The position numbers and the translations under genes are program-made. Of a stretch of 64,000 bases of DNA, positions 34,186 to 45,118 are shown piece after piece. Below the pieces are notes generated by a model. That model was not told the DNA's origin. It was given only the letters and a program-made list of their open reading frames with translations, and made no database searches. Numbering within the stretch: the stretch's first letter is position 1; each line of letters begins with the position of its first letter. Source of the stretch: Bicyclus anynana (lineage: Eukaryota > Arthropoda > Insecta > Lepidoptera > Nymphalidae). The stretch spans positions 6,790,501-6,854,500 of the forward strand of contig NC_069086.1 in assembly GCF_947172395.1 (NCBI RefSeq), read 5' to 3'.

Positions 34186-34412
34186 AACCTTCTAGAATTG
34201 TTTTCTATGACAGATTTATGCAATGGTTTCAGTAAATAGTAACGCATGTATCCTCATCAGTATTTGCACGTCGCAATGTTGGCGGATGAGTGATTTGAAT
34301 ACAATAAATGCCAGTGGGAAGCTTGCGGTCTCTGTCGGCAATGCCAATTAATGATCGAGTCCCACGTACCTACGTCTACGCCTTTGTGTGCATTCCATTT
34401 CAATCTATAATA

Positions 34413-34866
34413 AAGGTACTGTTACACATGCTCTAAAATAGCATGCTAAAAACGTGCTATTAAGTATGCTCCTTACGAGCATGCTTATCATCAGTTTACA
34501 TTTGCTAGCAATAAGCATGCTCAAAGCATACATTCCAATTACACATGCTAATTTGTATCTATCGCTCTCTGTCTATAGTATCGTGTTAGACAGAGAGAGA
34601 TGATAGTGAAGAGAATACAGAATAGCAATGCTGATCGACTAGCATACTCAATAAGCAAACCAGTTCAGACGCGCTAAGAGCACGCCTCTTCCACCCGCGC
34701 AGCAAGTAGCATGCTCATAAATCCTACGACTGTAGATTCTTGAGCAAGCCCGAAATAAGCATGCTCATTATCAGCAATGTTGCGATACACATGCTAATAA
34801 ATAGCAACTGCTCAATAGAAAGTAGCATGATTTCGTGCTTGAAATGAGCATGTGTAACAGTAGCTT
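34413..34866. mobile_element. 454-bp MITE packed with AGCATGCT motifs
   Basis: AAGGTACTGTTACACATGCTC (left) and the complement of the right end AAGCTACTGTTACACATGCTC differ at one base in 21. TA flanks both sides (34411-34412, 34867-34868). The interior repeats AGCATGCT, GCATGCTC and ACACATGCTAAT on both strands and has a central inverted pair around CTCTCTGTCTATAG/TAGACAGAGAGAG. Non-coding. Confidence 0.88.
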
Positions 34867-35172
34867 TAGGATTTGCCTTGTCTATGTTTTAATAGCTTCT
34901 CGTGTTTATTTAATTGTTCCTCCTTTGCCTGGCACGCAATAAAATCTTACACGGGAATAAGTTACTGCTAATTAGGTTTATCTTTAACTTTTATGTTACA
35001 GGTACATAATAATTTTATATTTAGTCGCGTAACTGCTAAACGACTGAAACGTGTGCTTGTTTAAAAGCGGATTTCTGGATAGTTAGAAAATACGTTTTTT
35101 TAATTAAACAGGATATGAAAACGGATTTGTAAAGTTCGGGCAGTTTCTGATCCGCTAGTAGGTATACACGCA

Positions 35173-35287
35173 TGATTTCACGTGCGTGCGGGGAAGTCAG
35201 GGTGCATCAGTCGTGGGTTTTTCATTCATCGCTACACGCCCCTCGGCGGATTATCGGGAGTGTTACGAACGAAGTTGCCAAGCTATA
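35173..35287. mobile_element. MITE, TATAG(T/C)(C/T)TGGCAA family, copy 4, left end lost
   Basis: From CACGTGCGTGCGGGGAAGTC through CGCTACACGCCCCTCGG to GTTGCCAAGCTATAG. Only the right terminus survives. Confidence 0.8.
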
Positions 35288-35559
35288 GTCATAAATTATT
35301 ATGATGTCGTTTTATACATTCATTTGGTATGAACCTTCCTATAACTTCCTAGAACTTTTCGAGATTCTTCGTTTCATCAAATCATTATTTATTATCCTAA
35401 CGCTTCTTGGTACGACGCAAGGTATTGCGATGTAAGAATATATAGAACAGATATCATTGGCTTCCGTTGTGGAGGAAAAACAACGAGAAATCGTAACGTT
35501 GATGCTTACGCAAATGTCAAGTCTCGGTGGTGTGACGCAGGGGTTGGTTTCAGCGATGC

Positions 35560-35798
35560 TATCAGATGGTGTTATCTCCGCTGGCCCCACCACTGCGTTA
35601 CTGCCTGCTACAGCGGCCAGTAGCCAGTAGTTCTCACACCGGCGCGAGGCTCGCACGCCCCGCACGACCACGCGTTACAATAAACAGTGAAAGTCGCACG
35701 CGCAGTTTACGCTACGAATTCGTGAGCTCGACATCTTCTAGTTATTTTGTTTGCGCCAGTGCAACGGGGGAAAGGAGGTCGTTGCGCGTTCGCGACCC
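35560..35798 (+). promoter_or_regulatory. GC-rich promoter-proximal region / possible non-coding first exon
   Basis: A CpG-rich block (CACACCGGCGCGAGGCTCGC; GAAAGTCGCACGCGCAG) stands out from AT-rich flanks and runs to CGACCC^GTAAGAAC, an acceptable splice donor at 35799. The open frame of 79 codons has no domain and more likely reflects base composition. On the same strand 19.5 kb downstream is the coding exon at 55319, so this may be its upstream leader exon. That link is inference. Alternatives are a first exon of another gene or an unrelated GC patch. Confidence 0.3.
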
Positions 35799-36069
35799 GT
35801 AAGAACTGAACCGCGATTTGTGTTGTCATTAGTTTTTCGCACTTGTGTTATAATTTTGCCAAATATACGCCACGGAATTCGCACCGGTGTCCGACACCGG
35901 CTTTGTTGTGACTTGTGTTTGAACGAAAGTTTTGTCTACTTTATATTTTTGTATGACTGATTCTCGTTACGTTATGTTGTAGTTTTACAGAAATTTTTAT
36001 AATTAGGAACGCTACGAATCGCTACGCTGACCGTAGATATATGCTTTTGTGTACCAATTGAACTGAACA

Positions 36070-36180
36070 CTCAAAATACCGGGTATTTCTGCTTCGGCCT
36101 TCGGGCCCCGTCAGGCCAAGGCTTTTGCGCTCGCCCAAACCCCCCCCGGTGACGCCGCTGAGCTGAGCTTTCTTACACAA
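36070..36180. other. GC-rich block of unknown nature
   Basis: CTTCGGCCTTCGGGCCCCGT, AAGGCTTTTGCGCTCGCCC, and CGGTGACGCCGCTGAGCTGA form a short GC-rich island with inverted GGCC words, in an AT-rich setting. Possibly a repeat; no reading frame. Confidence 0.3.
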
Positions 36181-36823
36181 TCAAAAAAAAAATCACGGAT
36201 TTTTTTAATTGAATTCAAAGTCTATCAATTTTTAACTTGCTATGGTTTGTTATAAAACAACAAAACAAATAATTAGGAAAATAAGGCGCAATATTACAGT
36301 GAGTTGGTCGAAACCTACTTGCATATTGTTAAGGCAATGCACCAAAGGTCACCGATCGAAAGACCACACGCATGTTCAATTCATTCATAAATTCTCAAGA
36401 ATCAACTACCTACTTGTACCAATAATATTATTTCGTATCGTTCGCACGAAAAACTGCGAAAGAAAATGAAAGTTTCCAAAAATTTGTTTTAAATTTCAAA
36501 ATAAATATTGGTTTTATTGAACTTTCTGATATCATCATTAGTATGAGGCTATGGATATTTATTATTTAATTAATAGAAAGATTGAAATCTTCGACTCATG
36601 GTATTATTTTAGTTTACGTTACATAAAGTACCTTACCCTTATTTTAGGGTGTCTCATTTTAGTAAAATTTTGTATTTTTTAAAATATTAGACACTGTTTG
36701 AAAAACGCTTTAAATTGGTACATTGTAAGGTGTATTCATTAAAGCTTGTATTAAATACGCAAAAGCATACAAAAAACGGTCTCAGTGTCACTTAGCACGG
36801 GCATTTTGTATTACGAGTTACCG
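36181..36823. other. non-coding stretch
   Basis: AT-rich; the 75-residue frame at 36242 lacks support. Confidence 0.4.
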
Positions 36824-37022
36824 TTTTTATTTTTTTATTCTTTACAAGTTAGCCCTTGACCACAATCTCACCTGATGGCAAGTGATGATGTAATCTAAGA
36901 TGGTAGCGGGCTAACTTGTTAGGAGTAGGAAGACAATCCACACCCCTTTCGGTTTCTACACGGCATCGTACCGTTTTTGCCAGTAGAGTGGTAACTAGCC
37001 ACGGCCGAAGCCTCCCACCAAC
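36824..37022 (-). mobile_element. SINE family A, headless
   Basis: Poly-T, then TTACAAGTTAGCCCTTGACC, CGGTTTCTACACGGCATCGT, and GCCACGGCCGAAGCCTCCC. A small internal deletion joins GTACCG to TTTTTGCC. No A or B box remains. Confidence 0.85.
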
Positions 37023-37718
37023 CAAAAACACCTACACCTACACGTAACTTGCCAAAAACACGGTTTTATTGTGTAAAAGTATTGTTTTTTATATCTTGTA
37101 AATTTCAAATTAAAGCTATTCAAAATGCATTGTAAAAAAACAACGCCTGTAAGTATGACGCGTTTGTTATTTTTGTAATTTAATTTCGCAAATTACAACA
37201 AGTTCTCATCAGTCGGTGCCAAAAACCGCTTTTTATTTCACATCTCGATGTAGGTAAATGAAAATTCCAAATGAGAAACTAAAAATACGGCGGTAACTTT
37301 TTTAATCGTTTAAATGAAAAAAGATATTTTATATTAATTGATTATGAAACACGGCTAACTCACGTGATACAACATCGGAGTATGCCCGATTAGTTTAAAA
37401 CCCATACGGGGCCCTTGGTCATGAACTGGTGCGCGCGTGAGTTTTAATATGAACAACACTCACGATAGTTTTAATTCTAAAAACCTAGTTTATAATGATT
37501 TCCTACATATTTTATTTGACTGTCTACATAATACATTATGAAATGCTCTTCCAGCTTCCGTTTTGTTTCCACCTACATTATGGATATCTTTAAGGGGGTG
37601 AATCCTTCTTTGTAAAGGTGTTCCTTATTAGGCTTAATTTTCACTTAACATCAAGTAAAGCAAGTAAACCAAAACCTAGTCTGTATATAAAAAAAAATAA
37701 ATACCTAGACTTCGCGGT
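37023..37718. other. non-coding stretch
   Basis: AT-rich with no recognised feature. Confidence 0.4.
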
Positions 37719-37985
37719 AATCTTTGGCGGTAGCAGTTTGGTGATGGAGACTTGAATCTATTTAAAAAACCCGGATAAGTGGGAGTCGGACTCGCCCACC
37801 GACGGTTCCGTATAAATTTGTATATCTTCCTTTTTGGTAGTCTTTGGCGGTAGCAGTTCCGGTGATGGAGACTAGAATCTATTAAATAAAACCGAATAAG
37901 TGGGAGTCGGACTCGCCCACCGACGGTTCCGTATAAATTTGTATATTCTGATTTGTATATCCTCCTTTTTTGAAGTCGGTCAATA
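37719..37985. repeat. tandemly duplicated GGAGTCGGACTCGCCCACCG element
   Basis: The unit GGTAGTCTTTGGCGGTAGCA .. GGTGATGGAGACT .. TAAGTGGGAGTCGGACTCGC .. GACGGTTCCGTATAAATTTG occurs at 37719-37836 and again at 37837-37945, nearly identical. It is followed by CCTCCTTTTTTGAAGTCGGT, the end box of the 32905 family. Confidence 0.85.
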
Positions 37986-38034
37986 AAGTATATATTTCTA
38001 TATTTTACGGCATAAATGGCTGTATCTTTTTTTG

Positions 38035-38665
38035 TACGTTAACTTACAAATTTGATTTTTCATAGTTTAAATTGACCGTAAACTTGAAAATATATGGTTT
38101 TAATTTCAACTCGATACCTCCACGTGTTCACGGGAAAAGAGAGAAAGATATACTAAGATTCGGTTTTGCTCTTCTGATATTTTTTTAATCTTGTGATAAA
38201 AACTTTTTAACTAACGCGGAAACTTATCAAAAGAGCTTTTACTAAAAATAATAATCTGTATGCTTACGAAACGGAGGCAGTAAATACAATATATCATCCG
38301 AGAGTTGTAGCGGGGACGCGGAAAGCGCATGATTTGTGAGTGGAGCCGTGGGCGGGTACTCGTGCCATTTGTGTTCTTCCATTCTAGGGCCGATGAAAAA
38401 AGACCTTTTGCTGCTCGACAATATACGAGTCGTACATTTTTTTTAATGTAGTCGGATGTTCCCCTATTGTATTTAAGTAGCAATATAATTTGCGTACTCG
38501 TATATCTCTTGATACAAAGAATTGCTACGTATATTTTGAGTAATGTAAAATTTACGGTGTTGAAACATGAACAGGAACACTGATTGCAATGTATGTAAGT
38601 TAAAATATTAATACAAGAATATATATTAAGTATTAATAAAGTGTGTATCATATATTATATACATA
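38035..38665. other. non-coding stretch with a GC patch
   Basis: A minus-strand frame of 146 codons (38211-38651) is low-complexity and AT-rich at its start. 38300-38390 is GC-richer. No splice signals support an exon. Confidence 0.3.
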
Positions 38666-38815
38666 CTAGCGGACGCTCGCGACTTTGTTTGCGTGAAATT
38701 CGGATGTAAACTTTTAACTACCCCTACCCTTACCCCTTTAATTTTTTTCTGTCTCAATAACCTTCTCCTGACAAAAACAAATGCATCAAAAAAAATTTCC
38801 AAGGGATATATGGAT
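38666..38815 (-). mobile_element. Helitron-like 3' portion (minus)
   Basis: CTAGCGGACGCTCGCGACTT then CTACCCCTACCCTTACCCC, the complement of the GGTAGGG-plus-hairpin terminus seen at 28780-28830 and 62950-63027. Confidence 0.75.
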
Positions 38816-39723
38816 TCCTTTTTATAATATAATAGGTATATAGATAAATAAGAAATACGTAGACCGTATGATACTTATGAAGTAATTTTTCTTATATACC
38901 TTAACGAAATGATTGTTTTTCTTGATTTTTTTTGGTATATGTTAGTTTTTGTGATAACATAATATATTCAGCAATCACAAAGCTCAATTTAGTAATTACC
39001 GTTATGTATTTGCTCGTATCATGCAATAGACCTGTTTAAAGCTCTAATGTATTAGTCAATATATCAGTTTAGACAATTATTTCATAATTAAATGAATAAA
39101 AATGTCTATATATTATTAATATCACATTGTATTTTTGACGATTCAACAACGTTCTTCTCGTAAGGTTTTGTGGTAGCAGTAATCTAAGAAAATGCAACCT
39201 TATTTTGTAAAAATTGCGTTTCCTTGGGAAATAAGATTAATTTAAATATTAGACACCTTATCTAAATCGTCTTACCCGATTCAAATATACACAAAATATG
39301 CATTAAAAGATATACTCGTATGTAATTGATAAAACAAAATATTTCCCGCCGTCTGTATATTTAGATATTTTTAACTAGGCAACGGATTTTAATTCAGGAG
39401 ATTTAAACGTATAATACAAGAAAGATTCATTGTTCGGTATTTTTTACGCGGCATTCGATAGTTCAAATAAATCAATTATTTAAGTTGAGTATTATTCTTA
39501 TATGCATTTTTGCATATTGCAATTTTCAGTATGTATAAAGAAAACGGTCGGAAAAGCTAAGGGCCAAGTTAAGGGCCTTCCAATGAATTTTAAAGCAGTT
39601 GATACAGCTCCACATGTATACGTAAGTGTACGAGTATATGCGATCTTAATATATACAGTAGGTAGGCGGGTCTAGTGTAACCTTCACGTTAGTATACCTT
39701 ACTCAGTAGTGGTTTATGTTCGT
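38816..39723. other. non-coding stretch
   Basis: AT-rich; nothing recognised. Confidence 0.4.
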
Positions 39724-40001
39724 TCGTTATCAACCCGTATTCGGCTCACAGCTGAGCTCGAGTTTCCTCTCAGAATGAGAGGGGTTGCCACCACGCTGGC
39801 CCAGTGCGGATAGGCAGACTTCACACACGCAGAAAATTAAGAAAATTTTCTGGTATGCAGGTTTCCTCATGACCTTCACCGTTTGAGACACGTGATATTT
39901 AATTTTTTGTTGAAATACGAAGTTGGAGGTGCAGGCCCCGGACCGATTCAAACCACCCTCCGGAATCGGAGACAGAGGTCATATCCACTGGGCTATCACG
40001 T
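39724..40001 (-). mobile_element. SINE family B, near full length
   Basis: CGTTATCAACCCGTATTCGG to GGTCATATCCACTGGGCTAT. The B box complement (GATTCAAACC) lacks a few bases and one segment near GAGGGGTTGCCACCACGC is deleted. A 73-residue frame is a translated repeat. Confidence 0.88.
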
Positions 40002-40249
40002 ATCTGTGGTGTGATGTGGTGTATGTAACCTAGCAATATGCTTATGTACTATGTACTCAGTTAACGTCCTATCTTCTAATTAGATGTTAAACTGGCGTAT
40101 GTTTTAATATTACATAAATTATGTACTCTGTTTTCCGTGGTGTGCAATAATGAGTTTACACTTTACCGTTAATATTTATAATAAACATGGATTATTATGA
40201 TTTAAACCGCATTTTTTTTCTAAGTAAACTGGACCTTAATGTTTAAAGT

Positions 40250-40440
40250 TCATTTTTATCATCATCATCATCATCATTAACAGCCGATGATGTGTGTGAT
40301 GCAGCCGAGCAGCAGCAATGGTCATCCATTGCTGACCATAGGCCTCTTGCATGGACTTACAAACAAAACGGTCTCGGGCCGCAAGCATGTAGCTCCCTGC
40401 AGCCCGCTTGACGAGCAACACTGCGCTTTCCGGTGTGTTT
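40250..40440 (-). mobile_element. RTE LINE 3' terminal coding fragment
   Basis: On the - strand, one open frame reads AAGSYMLAARDRFVCKSM then QEAYGQQWMT, the conserved RTE C-terminus. (CAT)n follows on + (40257-40277). The best-preserved RTE protein fragment in the window, about 40 codons. Confidence 0.8.
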
Positions 40441-40524
40441 CCTGAAGTTTACTTTACTTTGAAGAAAACTGAGGTTTAAATTTTAATCTATGTTTATAAA
40501 TATGGTCGTAAATGTATACATTAT

Positions 40525-40625
40525 ACATCATCAGCCCTTTAAAATTTATAGGCTACTGCAGGCCTCTCTTATTATAGGAAAGTGCCCATCATACTTCTGC
40601 AATGCATTAGGCAGATAACAATTGA
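40525..40625 (-). mobile_element. RTE LINE tail fragment
   Basis: ATCATCAGCCCTTTAAAATT then GGCTACTGCAGGCCTCTC resembles the reverse of an RTE 3' end. Diverged. Confidence 0.5.
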
Positions 40626-40833
40626 CGTAATAAAGATCACTATCAAATAATTATATTAGTAGATAATACGAATGATATAGATTGCACCCGACAGATTTAC
40701 GTGCTTTTTGAGGCTCATTTTTGGCAATTTCTTGCCATAATGAAAAATTCAATGTTTCTGAGCCATAGAGTTTATAATCCAAAGTTGCATAGGCTTAACT
40801 CCGAATAAAAAAACTACATGGTGAGTATTGGCT

Positions 40834-41161
40834 ACTAGCAGACACCTCGTGGTTTCACCCTTTTAGTTCCCGTTCCCATGAGAATACGGGGATAAAATAT
40901 GTACAATCTGTGACATTCACAAATAATATGGCTTTTGGCACTACATTATTAATTATCCGACGCCCCGCGGTTTCACCCGCTTAATGTTCTTTCCCGTGAG
41001 TATATAGGGCTAAAATATAACCTGTGACACTCACAAATAACGTGGCATTTGAGTGGTAAAAGAATTTTTGAAATCGGTACATCCAAAGATTAATTATTAC
41101 CCCCTACAATAACAAAAACTTTACTTCTTTATAATATTAGTATTAGTATTGAAGTATAGAT
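40834..41161 (-). mobile_element. two Helitron-like copies in tandem (minus)
   Basis: CTAGCAGACACCTCGTGGTT..GAGAATACGGGGATAAAATA starts one 3' half at 40834. A second 3' half begins at about 40967 with CCGACGCCCCGCGGTTTCAC, followed by a complete 5' half ending TTATAATATTAGTATTAG near 41150. Confidence 0.75.
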
Positions 41162-41818
41162 TAGAATAAGCAGATAAATAATTTATTTATTTATTTATTG
41201 TTAAATAAAAATCGACAGCGTTACCAAAAAAAAAATAATTACACAATATCTCCCATATGCTACAGCCAATTACAGATATTTCATAGTTAGTCATATAATG
41301 ATAATGTAAGTGTATTATTTAAAGTTTTACAAACAGTAGCAAGCATTGAAAGTACAGAGAATACATTTTGTCTAGCACACGAGTGGCGAGTAGGCTTTAT
41401 TAAAATAGGTTGCATTAGACGCAGTTTATAATATACTCGTAGCAATCGGCGTTATCAACTTGCTGAAGAATTAATTAACTATTTAATATTCTCATATCAA
41501 CGGTGAAGTGAGTAATAAAAATAAAATAAATCCCTACTTTGTATTGATTAAAAATTAAATCATATCGACTTCTGTCTAATGTTTTATCTAATTTCGGGAT
41601 AAGTGTACCTAGTAGGTAGGTATAGTATACATTTTAGACATAGTTCTATAAATACGTAATGATTCAATCGGAATATGATTGAATATTTATTATCTTATCT
41701 ATAAAACGCACTTGTAATAAATAAATTGTGGTCAGTATGACAATCGGCTCAATGTCGCTGAAAGTCGGCAATAGTGATGGGCTTTGAAGTTTACTTCAAG
41801 GCTGTATTTCCATCTACG
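41162..41818. other. non-coding stretch with (TTTA)n
   Basis: 41179-41202 is a short TTTA microsatellite. Otherwise AT-rich without exons. Confidence 0.5.
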
Positions 41819-41996
41819 TCTATACTGATATTATAAAGCTGAAGAGTTTGTTTGTTTGTTTGCTTGAGCACGCTAATCTCAGGCACTACTGGTCCGATTT
41901 GAAAAATTCTTTCAGTGTTAGATAGCTTATTTATCGAGGATATAGGCTATAGGCTTATATATTATCCTCGTATTGAATCTGCGCGGCGTCAGCTAA
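41819..41996 (+). mobile_element. Helitron-like element, internal deletion
   Basis: TCTATACTGATATTATAAAG start, GGTCCGATTTGAAAAATTC box. Then TCCTCGTATT joins directly to GCGCGGCGTCAGCTAA, with the GGGAACGGGAACC box lost. The 3' end CTAA still fits CTRR and is followed by T. Confidence 0.85.
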
Positions 41997-43664
41997 TTAA
42001 GGGATATAAGATTAGCGTCATGCAGTTTTATCACACGTGCATCTATTGTGATGTCCATTTTCATCCCTCGACAAACACTGAGTGATACCGTGTCTTTCTG
42101 TGTATAGCATATCTCGGAACCTAATTTACGAGTAAAGATATCAGTGTTTTTTTAATTAAAAATGTTAGGATTTCTGTCAAAAGCTTTTGTCTTATATTTT
42201 AATTGTCTTGTGATTTCAATTACGCGCATTTAATGCATGAGACAGCTAAGTTAAAAAACGGTGAACGAACCAATATAAGTTTAACTATGCGATTTTACAG
42301 GTAGTTAACTCATTAGTATGTTACGTATCCTTCGATCGTAAACGTTCGTTTCGTGCAATCGTTGAATTCTTTGCATTGAAGATTTAAGGTCTGGTTATTT
42401 ATAATTTACTAACGGATTCCTTTATGATTATATGGAGATAAAATATTGCTTATGTTTCTCAGAGAAAATGTAGTTTTCCATTAGGGAAAGATGTCTTAAA
42501 ATCGGTTAAGAGTTACATATATGTATCAAATATAATTACTATTAAAAGTGATACGGTTCACCTAGTCTTTAAAAAGTACTTAAAATATCGCAGTTTTCAG
42601 CCGGCCATCACTAGTTATGATTATGTTGTGTAGACAGCTTGCGAGGCGAATGGAGTTATGCAAGTCCCGCTGCGCTTTGAAATCGGACACGACCTACATT
42701 TTTCTAGCAATACACGTAACTTGAGAATTATGTTGTGACAGGGCTGACACTGAAACCCCTTGCATTCCACCCGACTGCCCGCGCACATGTTTCAGTGCGC
42801 ATTTACAAATTCATCACAGTGTTTGTGTGGTATTGTAATTTACTCTTTATGTCTGAAGACGTAAGGTCGATATTACAAATGAATAGATTAATATAGATTA
42901 TAGGCTCGCCGTGTAGGCTCATCGTTTTCCGGTTCCGGTAAAGTTCCGGTTGCTTTGCTACTAATAATATGCATATTTTTTTAATTTATAAAACAAAGTA
43001 AAGCAGTATTTATAATTTCAGAACGATAACACAGATCAGATTTGCATGTAACTTGGTACAGAGATAGGTTACGGTCTAGAATAGCACTAATTATATTATT
43101 TTAAATCGATTCTAACGGAAACAAGGTCTACTAACTGTTATATAAAACATTGATATAATTACGAACCAAGAGTTTCTTGTAGTAAATAACTAAATAAATA
43201 AATTACAAAGAGATTGATTAAATTTGATCTTTATTATGAATTTTAATTATAATATGTACGACGTACGTGTAGACAACAATTTTAAAAATGTTTTTTACGA
43301 CCGTGTGCTGGTCTGCATTACCTTGCCGTATCACATAAATTAGAATTCTTTTGCAATATCCTGCGTATGTACAAGATAAAGAAATTTAAATTACATCGCC
43401 GACAACCCTACATATCCGGCTAAGCAATGTAATATCAAGTACGATGACCATTTGTGTTAATGGCGAGAAAAAATGGGGTCAAAAGCTGTATTAATTGCTT
43501 TTAATAGAAAAAAATAACAAACATTTGTTGGCAATGTTAAAACTTTACAACGTCAAAGGAATATTTTTTTAAAAACTACATTTTGCAAATGAATTTCACC
43601 TTCTAAAATTTATCTAAGATTTGAAAAATTATTTCTTGTTTGATTGCTTGTGACTCTTGTAAGG
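41997..43664. other. long non-coding stretch
   Basis: AT-rich with no supported exon or element. TAGTGATGG-type words at about 41772 and, inverted, at about 42606 are not bounded by matching duplications. Confidence 0.4.
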
Positions 43665-43680
43665 CTGTAAGTCTGTAACG

Positions 43681-43825
43681 GTAGAATTCATGGACGTTGT
43701 AGAAACACCCCCAGGGGATCATACACTCGCTGATTGTCAAATTATCAAACAAATAGAGGTTAAATCCGACACTCAGCGGCTGAATGATCCCCTGGGGGTG
43801 TCCCTACAACGTCTATGAGTTCCAC
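43681..43825. mobile_element. foldback element with about 60-bp arms
   Basis: GTAGAATTCATGGACGTTGT .. ACACCCCCAGGGGATCAT at left mirrors GTGGAACTCATAGACGTTGT .. ACACCCCCAGGGGATCAT at right. Similarity extends toward CGCTGA. CTGTAAGTCTG lies on both sides (43665-43675, 43825-43835). 145 bp, nearly all stem. Confidence 0.85.
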
Positions 43826-44005
43826 TGTAAGTCTGCTTGTAAGGCCTGTACCTACCTAGGACACAACCTTCCTGATTGTTAATAATATCTCATCCTTTAA
43901 AATCGGTTCGGTATTTTGGCGCTATGGCATTATATTACAAATTGATACTCATAAAATACTTAGGCCATTGACTTGTATTATTATATATCAATGACTTGGT
44001 CTGCT

Positions 44006-44075
44006 ACCTGACTACGGCGAAGAAAAAAGATTATTATTAAATAATCGTTATGTTTTTCTTCGCCGTAAGTCAGGT
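44006..44075. repeat. 22-bp inverted repeat, one-base bulge, 25-nt spacer
   Basis: ACCTGACTACGGCGAAGAAA at 44006 pairs with TTTCTTCGCCGTAAGTCAGGT ending 44075, with one extra A in the right arm. Confidence 0.88.
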
Positions 44076-44079
44076 AAAA

Positions 44080-44924
44080 AAAGCTTTACCGTAGCGTTTT
44101 ATTCTAGAATTGATTGATATTAATTGTAATTAACCTTCGTAAGGTACAAAGGTTCGAAGATCTCAATGTAAGACTGAACGCATTGCCTTCAATTATAACA
44201 ATTTACTATTATGGGATTATACTCGTTCGTATGTAATGTTGAAGGTGCTAATTATTGTATACCTTTATGGAACATAATTTCAGTTCAAGTCAAAAGTCAT
44301 CCTTTGTTATGTCACTTAAGTGGAACAATTAACCCTTTTATATAAATAATACTTTCCGTTATGTTCAATTAATTTGTTTTCTAACTATTCTATTGTAGAT
44401 TCTTAACACTTGTGCATTAGTTCACTTCATTCGGAAATCCATACTAACATTACATTACTTACTTACATTACTTATCGAGTACATCTATGAATAATTGTAT
44501 TTATTTTGGTATGTCCATCTTTACTCTGTATGTGTTACATTTGTAACGATCCTACCATGTTCAGTCACAAGTCGGCCTCGGCGTACCTGACTAGCATCAG
44601 AACCTCGATATTATCTGTTAGAAATTCATCTCTGCATCTTAATTACATATTTATTATTGTTGATGTCGATGATCCTACGCTAAGCATTAATAATATGCTT
44701 ACATGTACTTAAATGTAAGTACTATGTATACAATAATATGTCCTCTTCTCTTGTTCTTCAGTTTTCTTGACGTTTTGTGATAAATTCTACGAGTAAGTGA
44801 TATTTGCTACGTTCGGTTACTGCCTGTTCGATTTTCTTTTGTTTTGATTCTTGTATTTTGTTTTGGATATTTTGATTACCCCTAATCTTTCTTCCGAATG
44901 TATTTAATCTTAGTACCCGTTTGG
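44080..44924. other. non-coding stretch
   Basis: AT-rich with no supported exon; the 68-residue frame at 44506 is unsupported. Confidence 0.4.
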
Positions 44925-45118
44925 TATGTCTCTACACTTCAGTGTAACCAGATCTAGTAAAACTTACTAGATCTAGTTATTCTGGGTCATTTTTATAGAA
45001 ATCCAAAGCTAGCATAAATATTATGTCTCTTCACTTTAGAGTAACCAGATCTAGTAAAACTTACTAGATCTAGTTATTCTGGGTCATTTTTATAGAAATC
45101 CAAAGCTAGCATAAATAA
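44925..45118. repeat. recent 97-bp tandem duplication containing a hairpin
   Basis: 44925-45021 and 45022-45118 are almost identical from GTAACCAGATCTAGTAAAAC to CCAAAGCTAGCATAAATA. Differences are confined to the first about 18 bases. Each copy contains the perfect hairpin AGATCTAGTAA-AAC-TTACTAGATCT (44950-44974, 45047-45071). Confidence 0.95.

Noticed and set aside
41771..42610. possible hAT element bounded by TAGTGATGG and CCATCACTA
   Set aside because: The flanking 8-mers do not match and internal support is lacking.
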